From: an uncultured bacterium
Lineage (GTDB): Bacteria > Pseudomonadota > Gammaproteobacteria > Burkholderiales > CAIKXV01
Reading direction: 5' to 3'
Length of the DNA stretch: 32,573 nucleotides
Assembly (NCBI GenBank): GCA_903873475.1
Contig: CAIQON010000297.1
Location: 1 to 32,573, forward strand
The position numbers and the translations under genes are program-made. Positions 24,799 through 32,573 of the stretch are shown here, piece by piece (position 1 is the first letter of the stretch; each line of letters begins with the position of its first letter). The notes under the pieces were generated by a model. That model was not told where the DNA came from. It saw only the letters and a program-made list of their open reading frames with translations, and searched no databases.

Positions 24799-25314
24799 TC
24801 AGCCGGGAGCCAGCACGCCGATGCGCTCGATCGGCTGGGCCGAGACCGCACCGGCAAGCACCGACAACGCCCCGGCGCCGGGAACCACGCAGCCCGGATC
24901 GAGTTCGGCCAGCGGCAGGAGTACGAAGGCCCGGTCGACCATCCGCGGATGCGGTACGGTCAGGTCGGGTTCATCGACCACGCGGTCACCGTGGAGCAGC
25001 AGGTCGAGGTCGATCAGGCGCGGCGCATTGCGGAACTCGCGCGTGCGCCCGCCCTCTTGCTCGATGGCCAGCAGCGCGGCGAGCAGCGCCTGCGGCGACA
25101 GCCCCGTGTCGAGTGCCACGACCGCATTGCAGAAATCCGGCTGCTCGAGGTAGCCCACGGGCGCACTGCGGTACACCGAGCTGACGCCGACCACGGTGGT
25201 GGCCGGCAAATGCCCGAGCGCGGCCACAGCGGCACGCATCTGCACCATCGGATCGCCGAGGTTCGCGCCGAGCCCGACATAGGCACGGGCGACTGCCCCG
25301 GGCGCATCAGTCAC
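24799..25314 (-). CDS. folK: 6-hydroxymethyl-7,8-dihydropterin pyrophosphokinase
   Basis: Transfers pyrophosphate from ATP to hydroxymethyl-dihydropterin, the step before dihydropteroate synthase in folate synthesis. The 171-residue protein carries AYVGLGANLGDP, VSSVYRSAPVGYLEQPDFCNAVV and the family signature FRNAPRLIDLDLLLHGD (metal-binding Asp102 and Asp104), then PHPRMVDRAFVLLPL. The start is taken as GTG at 25314, overlapping the pcnB stop by 8 bp; the ATG nearby is out of frame, and the open frame upstream lies within pcnB. The overlap points to translational coupling with pcnB. Confidence 0.95.
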   Translation of the reverse strand: MTDAPGAVARAYVGLGANLGDPMVQMRAAVAALGHLPATTVVGVSSVYRSAPVGYLEQPDFCNAVVALDTGLSPQALLAALLAIEQEGGRTREFRNAPRLIDLDLLLHGDRVVDEPDLTVPHPRMVDRAFVLLPLAELDPGCVVPGAGALSVLAGAVSAQPIERIGVLAPG

Positions 25315-26833
25315 CGCCCGCTCCCGTGCCCGCGGGCGCAGGAGCGCCGCCCTCGGGCGCAACGCCTTCCGCGTGCGAACCACCGCGTCCGCCACGGCTG
25401 CGCCTGCGCCTGGGCTTGCCAGCCGATGCTTCCGGCAACAGCATCTCTTCACGCTCCGCTTCCCCGGCACGCTGGAAGCGCGTCCACCATTCGCCCACCT
25501 CGGCATCCACTTCACCGCTCTCGCAGCGAAGCAGCAGGAAGTCATAACCGGAGCGGAACCGTTCCTGCTCGAGCAGCCGGAACGGGCGCCGGCCGAAGCG
25601 CTGCTCGAAGCGCGGCTGCAGGAACCAGATCTCGCGCATCTGCGCGGTGAAGCGGCGCGGGATCGCGAGTTGCTCGACCTGGCGCGAGATCACCGAATCC
25701 ATCGCCTCGGCGAGCGCGATCATCGGCGGCTTGCCGCGTCCGCCCGGCGGCGCATCGGCGCCGCGCCTGCACTGCGCGAGCACTTCGTGCCAGAGCAGCG
25801 AGGCGAACAGGAAGGCCGGTGACACGCTCTTTCCGGCGTTGATGCGCGCATCGGTATTGGCCAGCGCGAGCATCACGAACTTCTCGCCCATCGGCTGTTC
25901 GAGGATCACGTCGAGCATCGGCATCAGGCCATGGTGCAACCCGTCCTCGCGCAGCCGGTTCACGCAGGCGACAGCACCGCCGGACAGCAGCAGTTTCAGC
26001 ATCTCGTCGAACAGCCGCGCCGGCGGGACATTCGACAGCAACGGCGCGAGTTCGCGGATCGGCGCCCCGGTGGAGGCCTCGATCTCGAAACCGATCGACG
26101 ACGCGAATCGCACCGCACGCAGCATGCGCACCGGATCTTCGCGGTAGCGCGTGGCCGGATCGCCGATCATCCGGATCTGCCGCTTGCGGAGGTCTTCGAC
26201 GCCCTGGTGGTAGTCGACGATCTCCTCGGCCCTGGGGTCGTAGAACAGCGCGTTGACGGTGAAATCGCGGCGCGCGGCATCCTGCTGCTGGGTACCGAAC
26301 ACGTTGTCGCGGATCAGCCTTCCGTGCTGATCGGCCTGCCGCGTTCCGGGGCCGGTCTCGGTGCGCGGACGCGACGAGCGCGGGCCGCGGGCCGGCGGCG
26401 CCTCGGGTGCCTCGAAGGCATCCCCGGCGTCTTCAGCCGTCGCGTCGAGGTCGGCCTCGCCCGGCGGCGACCCGTCGCCGCGGAAGGTGGCGGTCTCGAC
26501 CAGCTCCTGGCCGCACATCACGTGCACGAGCCTGAAACGACGGCCGATGATCCGCGAGCGGCGGAACAGCGCCGCTGCCTGTTCCGGCGTCGCGTCGGTC
26601 GCGACGTCGAAGTCTTTCGGCTTGCGCCCGATCAGCAGGTCACGCACCGCGCCACCGACCACGAAGGCCTTGTAGCCGTTGTCCTGCAACGTCGAGGTCA
26701 CGCGCAGTGCGCAGGGGCTGATGCGGTCGCGGCCGATGCCGTGCCGATCGCGGGGGATGATCTCGGGAACCTTGCGAACTTCGGGCCGCGCGCCGCGGCT
26801 GCCGAAGACGCGCCGCAGGAAGGAGCGAATCAT
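25307..26833 (-). CDS. pcnB: Poly(A) polymerase I
   Basis: Adds 3' poly(A) tails that mark RNA for decay. 508 residues. The nucleotidyltransferase head has FVVGGAVRDLLIGRKPKDFDVATDATP (metal-binding Asp74 and Asp76), LVHVMCGQELVETATFRGD and RRDFTVNALFYDP. The neck has RMIGDPATRYREDPVRMLRAVRFASSIGF. The C-terminus is basic (PRRRRSRGGRGG) and then Ala/Gly-rich, fit for RNA binding. The bacterial PAP and CCA-adding enzymes are alike; length, the basic tail and the pcnB-folK order favour PAP. Between ATFRGD and RLIRDN there is an acidic, Pro-rich insert of about 53 residues, against about 20 in E. coli. ATG at 26833, without a clear ribosome site. Heads pcnB-folK-dNK-panB-panC. Confidence 0.93.
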   Translation of the reverse strand: MIRSFLRRVFGSRGARPEVRKVPEIIPRDRHGIGRDRISPCALRVTSTLQDNGYKAFVVGGAVRDLLIGRKPKDFDVATDATPEQAAALFRRSRIIGRRFRLVHVMCGQELVETATFRGDGSPPGEADLDATAEDAGDAFEAPEAPPARGPRSSRPRTETGPGTRQADQHGRLIRDNVFGTQQQDAARRDFTVNALFYDPRAEEIVDYHQGVEDLRKRQIRMIGDPATRYREDPVRMLRAVRFASSIGFEIEASTGAPIRELAPLLSNVPPARLFDEMLKLLLSGGAVACVNRLREDGLHHGLMPMLDVILEQPMGEKFVMLALANTDARINAGKSVSPAFLFASLLWHEVLAQCRRGADAPPGGRGKPPMIALAEAMDSVISRQVEQLAIPRRFTAQMREIWFLQPRFEQRFGRRPFRLLEQERFRSGYDFLLLRCESGEVDAEVGEWWTRFQRAGEAEREEMLLPEASAGKPRRRRSRGGRGGSHAEGVAPEGGAPAPAGTGAGGD

Positions 26834-26871
26834 GAAGGAAGGCTGTGGCCTTCGTTAGGCAAGGGGCGCCG

Positions 26872-26877
26872 AGTATA
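26872..26877 (-). promoter_or_regulatory. Candidate -10 box for pcnB
   Basis: On the minus strand TATACT (5 of 6 to consensus), directly preceded by TTG, lies in the 109-bp gap before pcnB. No good -35 is visible. The leader would be about 32 bases. Further upstream, CGCGGG/CCCGCG (26893-26898 and 26905-26910) can form a 6-bp stem that may end the preceding HAD transcript. Confidence 0.35.
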
Positions 26878-26942
26878 CAACGCGGCCTCCGCCGCGGGCC
26901 GCGACCCGCGCCGCGCGATGCGTGCCCTCCGGCCGCGCCTGC

Positions 26943-27605
26943 TCATGCGTGCAGGCCGATGATCGGCCACCCGCGTTGCGTGGCGACCGCGCGCAGGCGG
27001 TCGTCCGGATCCACCGCGACCGGGTGCGTCGCCCATTCGAGCAGCGGCAGGTCGTTGGCGGAGTCGCTGTAGAACCACCTTTCGTCGAAGTCGGAGGACT
27101 CGTGGTCGAGCCCGGCCAGCCAGGCCTGTACCCGGGACACCTTGCCTTCGCGAAAGCAGGGAATGCCCGCGACGCGCCCGGTGAACCGGCCGAGCCCGTC
27201 CTGCTCGGGCTCGGTTGCCACCAGGTGCCCGATGCCGAACGCCCGCACGATCGGCGCGGTCACGAACGAGTTGGTCGCGGTGACCACGGCGCAGAGGTCC
27301 CCGGCATGGCGTGCGACCAGCGCGCGCGCCGCATCGTGCATCATGGGCGCTATCTTCCGCTGCATGAACCCGGCATGCCAGGCGTCGAGCGTCGCACGCG
27401 GATGGCTGGCCAGCGGCGCCAGGGCGAACGCGAGGAACTCCATGATATCCAGCGTACCGGCCTTGTACTGGTCGTAGAAACCCTTGTTTCGCGACTCGTA
27501 TTGCCCGCGGTCGAGCACGCCGGTCTCGATCAGGAACTGACCCCATTCATAGTCGCTGTCCCCGGCCAGCAGGGTGTTGTCGAGGTCGAACAGCACGAGT
27601 TTCAT
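26943..27605 (-). CDS. HAD superfamily subfamily IB phosphatase (SerB-like)
   Basis: A 220-residue cytoplasmic HAD phosphatase. Motif I is FDLDNTLL (Asp7 nucleophile, Asp9), with a helical cap typical of subfamily I between about 15 and 90; motif II is VVTATNSF; the motif III Lys is in REGKVSRVQ; motif IV is YSDSANDLPLLEWA. This is the SerB-like IB group (TIGR01490), whose members act on phosphoserine or other small phosphates; the substrate is not predictable here, although homologues are often labelled phosphoserine phosphatase. The ATG at 27605 has AAGGTG about 5 bases upstream, and the longer open frame reaching into hda is rejected. It follows hda after 26 bp. Confidence 0.9.
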   Translation of the reverse strand: MKLVLFDLDNTLLAGDSDYEWGQFLIETGVLDRGQYESRNKGFYDQYKAGTLDIMEFLAFALAPLASHPRATLDAWHAGFMQRKIAPMMHDAARALVARHAGDLCAVVTATNSFVTAPIVRAFGIGHLVATEPEQDGLGRFTGRVAGIPCFREGKVSRVQAWLAGLDHESSDFDERWFYSDSANDLPLLEWATHPVAVDPDDRLRAVATQRGWPIIGLHA

Positions 27606-27631
27606 CGATGCACCTTGATGGAATGTGGGCG

Positions 27632-28483
27632 TCAGCCCAGGCTGCGCAGCCATTCGCGCGCCAATGGCAGGGTCACCGGGCGCTTGGCCGCGAGCGAATG
27701 ACCGTCGAGCGAGTCGACCACCGCGAGCAGCGTCGGAAGATCGCGCGGCATCGTCTGCAGCAGCCATTCGACGACCTCGCTGCCGATGACCGCGCCGCGC
27801 GAGCGGGCGTGCGCCGACATCGCGCAGGCTTTCTGCGCATCGGTCAGCGTGTGCACCTGGTAGGTGAGCCCCCATGACAACCGGGTCACCAGGTCGGCAC
27901 GCAATGCCAGGCCAGCCGGTGGACGCGGCCCGGACACCAGCAGGCTGCACCCGGGATACTCCTGCCTGACCGTGTTGTAGAGGTTGAACAACCGCTGCTC
28001 GCCCCCGGCATCGAGCGCATCGACGTTGTCGAGCGCGAGCCGGGCGACCGGCCGGCCGTGGCTGTCGGCCAGCAGTTCGATGCCCAGGGGTGCATCGGGC
28101 TCGCGCAGGTCCATGTACCGGCCGATGCCGCCTGCGCCATCGGCGGCACCGGAATCGGCAACGGGCGCATCGCCGGCGCCCGCCTCGGGGCTGCCTGTGG
28201 CCGCATGCAGCAGGTGGCTGCGGCCGGAGCCCGGCGAGCCCCAGAGGTAGAAGAAGCGCGCTGCGACAGCCGCCGCCTCGCCGCGCAGCAATGCGACCAG
28301 TTCGGCGTTGTCGCCGACGATGAAGTTGGCGAAGGACTGGCGCGGCCGCGGTATCAGGTCGAGCACGCCCTGCGGATGGCTCGGCGCCAGCCGCCCGCCC
28401 GGGCCGTCGGCCGGCCTGTCGTCGTTGCAGCCGAAAGGCAGCGGTCCGACCGGCGCACCGGCGGGTTTCGGCGATACCGTCAT
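27632..28483 (-). CDS. hda: DnaA inactivator Hda
   Basis: AAA+ protein that, bound to the DNA-loaded beta clamp, stimulates ATP hydrolysis by DnaA to prevent re-initiation. 283 residues against about 233 in E. coli. Body: [21 protein letters not shown] (from 41), Walker [12 protein letters not shown] (82-92), Walker B region [10 protein letters not shown] (149-158), and box [12 protein letters not shown] with the Arg finger (Arg201). The clamp-binding hexamer seems to be Gln38-GVLDL, preceded by an unusual 37-residue Pro/Gly-rich extension. A Gly/Ala-rich insert sits at about 97-120. Walker A has Arg-Ser where Lys-Thr is usual, and Walker B has Asn for the second Asp. The ATG at 28483 lies one base after the permease stop, which supports this start. 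Confidence 0.88.
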   Translation of the reverse strand: MTVSPKPAGAPVGPLPFGCNDDRPADGPGGRLAPSHPQGVLDLIPRPRQSFANFIVGDNAELVALLRGEAAAVAARFFYLWGSPGSGRSHLLHAATGSPEAGAGDAPVADSGAADGAGGIGRYMDLREPDAPLGIELLADSHGRPVARLALDNVDALDAGGEQRLFNLYNTVRQEYPGCSLLVSGPRPPAGLALRADLVTRLSWGLTYQVHTLTDAQKACAMSAHARSRGAVIGSEVVEWLLQTMPRDLPTLLAVVDSLDGHSLAAKRPVTLPLAREWLRSLG

Positions 28484-28484
28484 C

Positions 28485-29561
28485 TCAGGCGCGGTACAGC
28501 GGGCTCGCGAGGTAGCATCCCCGCAGGTAGCGGAGCCATACCAGCAACGCCGCGCTGGCAGGCAGTGCCAGCAGCACGCCGAAGAATCCGAACAGTTGCC
28601 CGAACGCGAGCAGCGCGAAGATCACCACCACCGGGTGCAGGCCGATCCGGTCTCCGACCAGCTTCGGCACCACGATGTAGCCCTCGACCATCTGCCCGGC
28701 GAAGAAGACGCCCCACACCCAGAGCAGCGGACCGATCGCCTGGAACTGCATCACCGCGACGACCGTGCCGAGCGTGATGCCGAACAGCGCGCCCAGGTAG
28801 GGAATGAACGTGATCAGGCCGGTGAGCAGGCCGATGGCCACCGCGTACTCGACGCCGACCAGCGACAGCGCGATCGCATAGAACGCTGCCATCACCAGCA
28901 TCACCGCGAGCTGTCCGCGCAGGAACTCGCCCAGCACGGCGTCGATCTCGCGCGCCAGCCGGCCGATGACCGCGTGCTGGGCACGCGGCAGCATGTGGTC
29001 GATCTCGGTGACGATGTCGCTCCAGTCGCGCAGGAAGTAGAACAGCACCACCGGAATCAGCAACAGGTTCACGAAGAAGCCCACCAGCGCCAGCCCGCCG
29101 CTGGTCAGCGACGGCAAGACCCAGCCGGCGACGGTCTGCGGCGACGGCAGCTGCTCGAGGACCAGCGCGCGCAGGTGGTCCAGTTCGATCTCCAGGCCCA
29201 GGTGCTGCTCGATCATCGGTTCGACGGTGGTACGCGCCCATTCGAAGAAACGCGGCATCGTCTCGGTGATGCGCGCGAGCTGCTGCTGCAGCAGCGGCAG
29301 CAGGATCAGCACCATCGCCACGGCGGCCAGGATGATCAGCAGCAGCACGATTGCGGCCGCCGTGCTGCGCGACAGCCCGCGCGCGGCGAGCCTGGCGACC
29401 ACCTTCTCGAAGATGTAGGCGATCATCAGCGCAAGAAGGAACGGCGTGAGCACCGGCCCGAGCAGGTAGAACAGGTAGCCGGTCAGCGCGACCAGCACCA
29501 GCCAGAAGGCGCGCGTGCCGACCTCCGCAGTAGCGCCCCCCGGCGGCGGCGGCTTCGTCAT
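28485..29561 (-). CDS. perM: AI-2E family permease (PerM/YdiK-like)
   Basis: A 358-residue inner-membrane protein of the AI-2E transporter family, with about eight hydrophobic helices: two near the N-terminus (about 17-55), one at 70-95, a long soluble segment at 96-155, then helices from about 155 to 345, including [18 protein letters not shown] and [20 protein letters not shown], the family's best conserved stretch. Members have been linked to autoinducer export or Na+/H+ exchange; which applies here is unknown. ATG at 29561 chosen; GTG at 29600 would add 13 residues. It precedes hda with a 1-bp gap, and diverges from purM. Confidence 0.9.
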   Translation of the reverse strand: MTKPPPPGGATAEVGTRAFWLVLVALTGYLFYLLGPVLTPFLLALMIAYIFEKVVARLAARGLSRSTAAAIVLLLIILAAVAMVLILLPLLQQQLARITETMPRFFEWARTTVEPMIEQHLGLEIELDHLRALVLEQLPSPQTVAGWVLPSLTSGGLALVGFFVNLLLIPVVLFYFLRDWSDIVTEIDHMLPRAQHAVIGRLAREIDAVLGEFLRGQLAVMLVMAAFYAIALSLVGVEYAVAIGLLTGLITFIPYLGALFGITLGTVVAVMQFQAIGPLLWVWGVFFAGQMVEGYIVVPKLVGDRIGLHPVVVIFALLAFGQLFGFFGVLLALPASAALLVWLRYLRGCYLASPLYRA

Positions 29562-29695
29562 GCCATCGGGCCGCAACGGGCGGCGGGCAGTGCCGGGCAC
29601 CCTGCAGCGAACGAGCGCAGCCTGCCGGCAACCCCTTCGACGGGGTCCGATCCACGGGCGGAACAGGGACAGGAGCAGGGGCCGGGTTGCGGCTT

Positions 29696-29704
29696 TGATA
29701 GAAT
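29696..29704 (+). promoter_or_regulatory. Extended -10 promoter for purM
   Basis: TGATAGAAT fits the extended -10 form TG-N-TATAAT with one mismatch. No -35 match is needed for this class, and none is seen. Transcription would start near 29711, leaving a leader of about 85 bases to the ATG at 29796. It lies in the 234-bp region divergent from the permease gene. Confidence 0.45.
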
Positions 29705-29795
29705 CACCAGCGGACTTTATCTGTGCCGCCCCCGGAACTCAACTGCGAGCTGCCCCTTGAACGAGAAACATCCTGTAACACCCGGCGGCGCGGCG

Positions 29796-30866
29796 ATGCC
29801 AGCGCACGGCACGGCAGCGGGCGCGTCCCACGCCGGGTCGGCGGGCATGACCTACCGCGACGCCGGCGTGGACATCGATGCAGGCGATGCACTGGTGGAA
29901 AACATCAAGCCGCTCGCCGCCCGTACCCGTCGCGACGGCGTGCTCGCCGGCATCGGCGGCTTCGGCGCGCTGTTCGAAGTGCCGAAGCGCTACCGCGAGC
30001 CGGTGCTGGTCTCCGGCACCGACGGCGTCGGCACCAAGCTGAAGCTCGCCTTCATGCTCGGCCGCCATGACACGATCGGAATCGACCTGGTCGCGATGAG
30101 CGTCAACGACGTGCTCGTGCAAGGGGCCGAACCGCTGTTCTTCCTCGACTACTACGCGACCGGCAGGCTCGAGGTCGAGGTAGCGACCGAGGTGGTGCGC
30201 GGCATCGCACGCGGCTGCGAGCAGGCCGGCTGCGCACTGATCGGCGGCGAGACCGCCGAGATGCCGGGCATGTATGTCGCCGGCGAATACGACCTCGCAG
30301 GGTTCTGCGTCGGCGTGGTCGAGAAATCGAAGATCATCGACGGGTCGAGCGTTGCCGCGGGCGACGTGATCCTCGGCCTCGGTTCCAGCGGCCTGCATTC
30401 GAACGGCTACTCGCTGGCGCGGCGCATCGTCGAACACGCCTGCGCAGACCTGGGCGCCGACTTCCACGGGCGGCCGCTAGCCGATGCCCTGCTCGAGCCC
30501 ACGCGCATCTACGTTAAGCCGGTGCTGGCGCTGATGGCGGCACTGCCGGTGAAGGCCCTGGCGCATATCACCGGTGGCGGCCTGCCGGGAAACGTGCCGC
30601 GGGTGCTGCCCGACGGCGTGGTCGCGGACATCGACGGCGCGAGTTGGCCCCGCCCCCCCCTGTTCGGCTGGCTGCAGTCCGAGGGCCAGGTTGCCGACGA
30701 CGAGATGTACCGCACCTTCAACTGCGGCATCGGGATGATCCTGGTGGTCGCGGCGGCCGATGCCGCGCGCGCGATCGAACACCTGAGCGATGCCGGCGAG
30801 ACAGTGAGCCGCATCGGCACGATCCGCGCGCGCCAGGGCGGCGAAGCGCAGGCCGTGATCCGCTGA
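29796..30866 (+). CDS. purM: Phosphoribosylformylglycinamidine cyclo-ligase (AIR synthetase)
   Basis: ATP-dependent ring closure of FGAM to AIR, step five of purine synthesis. From ATG 29796 the protein has 356 residues; ATG 29847 would give 339. Family segments are all present: [111 protein letters not shown] and [10 protein letters not shown]. The upstream start gives a leader before YRDAG, as homologues usually have; neither start has a clear ribosome site. A run of eight C (30653-30660) lies in the coding region. The gene precedes purN by 22 bp. Confidence 0.96.
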   Translation: MPAHGTAAGASHAGSAGMTYRDAGVDIDAGDALVENIKPLAARTRRDGVLAGIGGFGALFEVPKRYREPVLVSGTDGVGTKLKLAFMLGRHDTIGIDLVAMSVNDVLVQGAEPLFFLDYYATGRLEVEVATEVVRGIARGCEQAGCALIGGETAEMPGMYVAGEYDLAGFCVGVVEKSKIIDGSSVAAGDVILGLGSSGLHSNGYSLARRIVEHACADLGADFHGRPLADALLEPTRIYVKPVLALMAALPVKALAHITGGGLPGNVPRVLPDGVVADIDGASWPRPPLFGWLQSEGQVADDEMYRTFNCGIGMILVVAAADAARAIEHLSDAGETVSRIGTIRARQGGEAQAVIR

Positions 30867-30888
30867 TGCAGGCCGGCCGCACGCGGGC

Positions 30889-31599
30889 ATGACGCTGCAC
30901 CCAGCGATGGCAACCGCGCCCCGCCCGTCCATCGTCGTGCTGATTTCCGGGCGCGGCAGCAACCTGCGCGCGATCGTCGAGTCCGCACCGCCCTGCCGTA
31001 TCGCGGCGGTCATCAGCAACCGGCCGGCGGCGGACGGCCTCGCGTTCGCACGGGCGCATGGCATCACGACCGAGGTGGTCGACCACACCGCGTTCGCCGG
31101 CGCAGCCGACCCGCGCACCGCCTTCGATGCGGCACTGATGCAGGCGATCGACCAGCACCGGCCGGGACTGGTGGTGCTCGCCGGCTTCATGCGCATCCTG
31201 ACCGCCGGCTTCGTCGACCATTACGCCGGGCGAATGATCAACATCCATCCGTCGCTGCTGCCAGCGTATCCCGGCCTGCACACGCATCGGCGCGCGCTCG
31301 ACGACGGCGTGCGGCTGCACGGCTGCACGGTCCATTTCGTCACCTCGACCCTGGACAGCGGCCCCATCGTCGTGCAGGCAGCCGTACCGGTCCACGCTGA
31401 CGACTCCGAAGACACGCTGTCGGCGCGCGTACTCGAACAGGAACACAGGCTCTACCCGCAGGCGGTGCGCTGGTTTGCCGAAGGCCGGCTGGTGATCGAC
31501 GGCACCAGGGTGCGCGTGCTGCCGGCGCCTGATTCGAGTGCAGCCGCGGCTGCGGCCGCGAACCATCGCGTGCTGGTCGCCCCGGCGCTCGACCTGTAG
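30889..31599 (+). CDS. purN: Phosphoribosylglycinamide formyltransferase
   Basis: Uses 10-formyl-tetrahydrofolate to formylate GAR to FGAR, step three of purine synthesis. The 236-residue protein has the phosphate loop ISGRGSNLRAI, AAVISNRPAADG, VLAGFMRILT, and the catalytic NIHPSLLPAYPGLHTH (Asn and His) with Asp in TLDSGPIVVQAAVPV. It is about 20 residues longer than E. coli PurN, through an Ala-rich C-terminal tail. Start ATG 30889, or ATG 30907 six codons later. Co-transcribed with purM; its TAG stop overlaps the ribosome site of the next gene. Confidence 0.96.
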   Translation: MTLHPAMATAPRPSIVVLISGRGSNLRAIVESAPPCRIAAVISNRPAADGLAFARAHGITTEVVDHTAFAGAADPRTAFDAALMQAIDQHRPGLVVLAGFMRILTAGFVDHYAGRMINIHPSLLPAYPGLHTHRRALDDGVRLHGCTVHFVTSTLDSGPIVVQAAVPVHADDSEDTLSARVLEQEHRLYPQAVRWFAEGRLVIDGTRVRVLPAPDSSAAAAAAANHRVLVAPALDL

Positions 31600-31611
31600 G
31601 AGGACGCTGCG

Positions 31612-32394
31612 ATGGATGCACGCTGCACCGGAATCTCGCCCCTCAGGCGCACGGCGCTCAGATCGGCACTGGCCGGCGTGCTGCTCGGCAGCCTTCCACC
31701 GGGGGCCGTACAGGCTGCGGAGGCTGTGAACGGCCTGCCGGCGAAGCTGACACTCGTTTATTCGCTGCTGCGCAGCGGGCTGGAGATCGCCCGGGTCGAG
31801 GAATCGTTCGAACGCAACGGCAACGGCTACCGGCTGCTGAGCGAAGCGCGTGCGGTGGGCCTGGCGGCGCTGCTGGCGCGTGGCCAGGGATGGCGCCGGG
31901 AAAGCCGTGGCACGGTGTCAGCCACAGGGCTGCGCCCCGACCAGTTCACCGACCAGCGCGGTGCGAATCCGGTCCAGCGGGCGCGTTTCGACTGGACGAC
32001 GAACCAGGTCCGCTTCGATCGCCTCGGCACCGATGCCACCGAAGGCGACGGCGAAGCGCTGCCGCCAGGTACCACCGACCGGCTGAGCTTCCCGTACGCG
32101 CTCGCGCAGCGCGCGACGCAGCCGCAGGGCCTGCCGGGCGGCGAATGGGATGCACCGATGACCGACGGGCGGCGCGTCACACGCTACCGGTTCACCGTGT
32201 CCGGCCGGGAGACGGTGGCCACGCCTGCCGGGACCTTCGAGGCGATCCGCGTGAGCCGGGTGCGCGAGAAGGACGACAATGCAACCGAGGTATGGCTGGC
32301 AGCCACACGCGGGATGATCCCGGTGCGGATCCTGGTGACTGAACCCGACGGCGCGACGTTCGACCAGGTGCTGGCGCAGATCGGCGGTCAGTGA
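31612..32394 (+). CDS. DUF3108 family exported protein
   Basis: A 260-residue protein of unknown function. A signal peptide (about 1-36: twin Arg, hydrophobic LRSALAGVLLGSL, cleavage after VQA) sends it to the periplasm. The mature part is beta-rich, with the LTLVYSLLRSGLEIARVEESFERNG opening and the TPAGTFEAIRVSR and TEVWLAATRGMIPVRI segments typical of DUF3108. A strong AGGAGGA (31598-31604) lies 7 bases before the ATG, embedded in the purN stop region, so it belongs to the purM-purN transcript. Its stop overlaps the next start (GTGA). Position after purN is common in betaproteobacteria as I recall, but the role is unknown. Confidence 0.85.
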   Translation: MDARCTGISPLRRTALRSALAGVLLGSLPPGAVQAAEAVNGLPAKLTLVYSLLRSGLEIARVEESFERNGNGYRLLSEARAVGLAALLARGQGWRRESRGTVSATGLRPDQFTDQRGANPVQRARFDWTTNQVRFDRLGTDATEGDGEALPPGTTDRLSFPYALAQRATQPQGLPGGEWDAPMTDGRRVTRYRFTVSGRETVATPAGTFEAIRVSRVREKDDNATEVWLAATRGMIPVRILVTEPDGATFDQVLAQIGGQ

Positions 32395-32573
32395 AGCGCA
32401 TGGCCGCCCGGCCTTCCCGGCGCGGTTTGGTCTGGGCACTCGCCGCCTCGCTGGCACTGCACGCGCTCACGCTCTCACTGGAACCGATCCGTCCCGGCGA
32501 GCCGCCGTCGCAGCCTGCGCCCCCGATCCCGCCACGACTGGCGGTGCAACTGTTGCCGCCCGCCGCCGCGCCC
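32391..32573 (+). CDS. N-terminal fragment of a proline-rich membrane-anchored protein (runs off window)
   Basis: From GTG 32391 (overlapping the DUF3108 stop by 4 bp) or ATG 32400, the frame is open to the window end (61 codons). It begins with basic residues, then one hydrophobic helix (LVWALAASLALHALTLSL), then a Pro-rich stretch with LAVQLLPPAAAP. This resembles the start of TonB-like anchors or of the second, Pro-rich DUF3108 protein that often follows; the rest is needed to decide. Confidence 0.6.
   Translation, partial: MKRMAARPSRRGLVWALAASLALHALTLSLEPIRPGEPPSQPAPPIPPRLAVQLLPPAAAP

Noticed and set aside
28308-29795. Upstream extension of purM by nearly 500 codons.
   Set aside because: It is antisense to the permease gene and a Gln/Arg/His-rich shadow; purM homologues begin close to YRDAGVDID.

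Overview
The window is GC-rich and densely coded, and reads as a chromosomal segment of a betaproteobacterium. Gene order supports this: orn and an M48 protease diverge, followed by a pterin dehydratase and rsgA; pcnB-folK-deoxynucleoside kinase-panB-panC form a run; and perM-hda diverges from purM-purN-DUF3108. PanC also carries the GNLHEGH and FVNRLQFG variants that I recall as betaproteobacterial. I cannot resolve the order or genus. I see no rRNA, tRNA, CRISPR array, insertion sequence or prophage.

Left third (1-11518): the 3' part of pgi, then a four-gene signalling cluster. It encodes a CHASE/multi-PAS histidine kinase, a response regulator whose output is an RsbW-like ATPase, a response regulator with an HD-GYP c-di-GMP phosphodiesterase, and a 1425-residue hybrid kinase with five PAS domains, a degenerate receiver, an intact receiver and an Hpt domain. 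The last three genes are translationally coupled (1-bp gap, then a 4-bp overlap). This is the most distinctive part of the window: a multistep phosphorelay that appears to feed c-di-GMP turnover and an anti-sigma-like switch.

Middle (11519-22302): glgA (+) converges on glgP (-) with overlapping 3' ends. glgP is the last gene of an orn-aspartic protease-glgP run. A short divergent region leads to M48 protease-pterin dehydratase-rsgA (+). rsgA meets a zinc-finger methyltransferase (-) at a shared CTAG stop. Next come a secreted protein with an internal duplication and a small conserved-type cytoplasmic protein, closed by a strong hairpin.

Right third (22303-32573): a long minus-strand series runs perM, hda, a HAD-IB phosphatase, pcnB, folK, deoxynucleoside kinase, panB, panC (membrane permease, replication control, RNA decay, folate, nucleotide, pantothenate). 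It is divergent from purM-purN-DUF3108 and a truncated proline-rich membrane protein at the window edge.

Long open frames antisense to the large kinases, to glgP and to other genes are shadows of strong GC-biased codon usage and were not annotated. Where an open frame extended beyond the plausible start, the start was moved using translational coupling, Shine-Dalgarno sequences or family N-termini.
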